This document shows, one piece after another, positions 6,163-6,215 of a stretch of DNA of 6,215 nt (positions within the stretch are counted from its first letter, which is position 1; each line of letters starts with the position of its first letter). A program made the position numbers and the translations under genes. The notes under the pieces are model-generated. The model saw only the letters and a list, made by a program, of their open reading frames with translations. It did not search any database and was not told the origin of the DNA. The stretch comes from an uncultured Verrucomicrobiota bacterium (lineage in GTDB: Bacteria > Verrucomicrobiota > Kiritimatiellia > RFP12 > UBA1067), in contig CAMNLN010000210.1 in the NCBI GenBank assembly GCA_946543025.1, positions 1 to 6,215 of the forward strand, in the 5' to 3' direction.

Positions 6163-6215
6163 TGGCTCGGGCGGCTGGATTCGAACCAGCGACCAATTGA
6201 TTAACAGTCAACTGC
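6163..6215 (-). tRNA. tRNA-Asn(GUU), 5' end outside window
   Basis: The minus strand shows the 3' part of a tRNA. The anticodon arm is GTTGA / CTGTTAA / TCAAT with anticodon GTT at 6205-6203 and U33 before it. A 5-base variable loop follows, then the T arm GCTGG / TTCGAAT / CCAGC, the 3' acceptor strand CGCCCGA, discriminator G and an encoded CCA (6165-6163). Anticodon GUU and discriminator G both indicate asparagine. The D arm and 5' acceptor strand (expected TCGGGCG) lie beyond the edge. Only 24 bases separate it from infA and no terminator is visible, so tRNA processing from an infA transcript is likely. Confidence 0.92.

Noticed and set aside
5455..6204. A plus-strand open frame of 249 codons ending in a GRLDSNQRP-like sequence.
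   Set aside because: That ending is the familiar false translation of a tRNA T arm read antisense. The rest is a shadow of uup and infA.
1..6215. CRISPR arrays, insertion sequences, toxin-antitoxin pairs, retrons or phage genes.
   Set aside because: No spaced repeats, terminal inverted repeats, transposase or integrase motifs were seen. Nearly all bases belong to six recognisable genes and a tRNA.

Overview
All six protein genes that can be supported, and the one RNA gene, lie on the minus strand, so the window reads from right to left. The DNA is GC-rich with strong G/C at third codon positions, the genes are closely packed, and two adjacent genes start with TTG. With a secreted clan GH-A glycosidase, an ApgM-type phosphotransferase and an unusual LysA, this suggests a Gram-negative bacterium of the PVC group (Verrucomicrobia, Kiritimatiellota or Lentisphaerae), possibly gut or anaerobic. 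That placement is inferred from the character of the proteins and is not proven.

Right end (6215 to 4152), translation block: the 3' two-thirds of a tRNA-Asn(GUU) with an encoded CCA runs off the edge. After 24 bases comes infA (initiation factor IF-1), and after 4 more bases uup (a ribosome-associated ABC-F ATPase). Both proteins appear to start at TTG behind clear Shine-Dalgarno sequences. The three look co-transcribed.

Middle (4121 to 1097), amino-acid block: a diaminopimelate decarboxylase-like gene (lysA), an ApgM-family alkaline-phosphatase-superfamily enzyme (annotated as phosphoglycerate mutase or as a proposed homoserine kinase), and a GNAT acetyltransferase that resembles short ArgA-type N-acetylglutamate synthases and ends in a cysteine cluster. 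Lysine and threonine branch from aspartate semialdehyde, so the context favours an amino-acid role for the ApgM-like protein. lysA and apgM lack Shine-Dalgarno sequences and have -10-like hexamers very close to their start codons, which suggests leaderless or near-leaderless transcripts.

Left end (1018 to 1): an exported clan GH-A glycoside hydrolase, cut by the window edge, with its own promoter and ribosome binding site in the 78-base gap behind the acetyltransferase gene. That gap also holds a possible terminator.

I found no CRISPR array, insertion sequence, integrase or phage gene. The long plus-strand open frames, including one of 922 codons, are mirror frames of the high-GC minus-strand genes. 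I see nothing that clearly qualifies as a new defence or mobile system. The points most worth checking are the ApgM/homoserine kinase question, the cysteine-tailed acetyltransferase and the leaderless starts.
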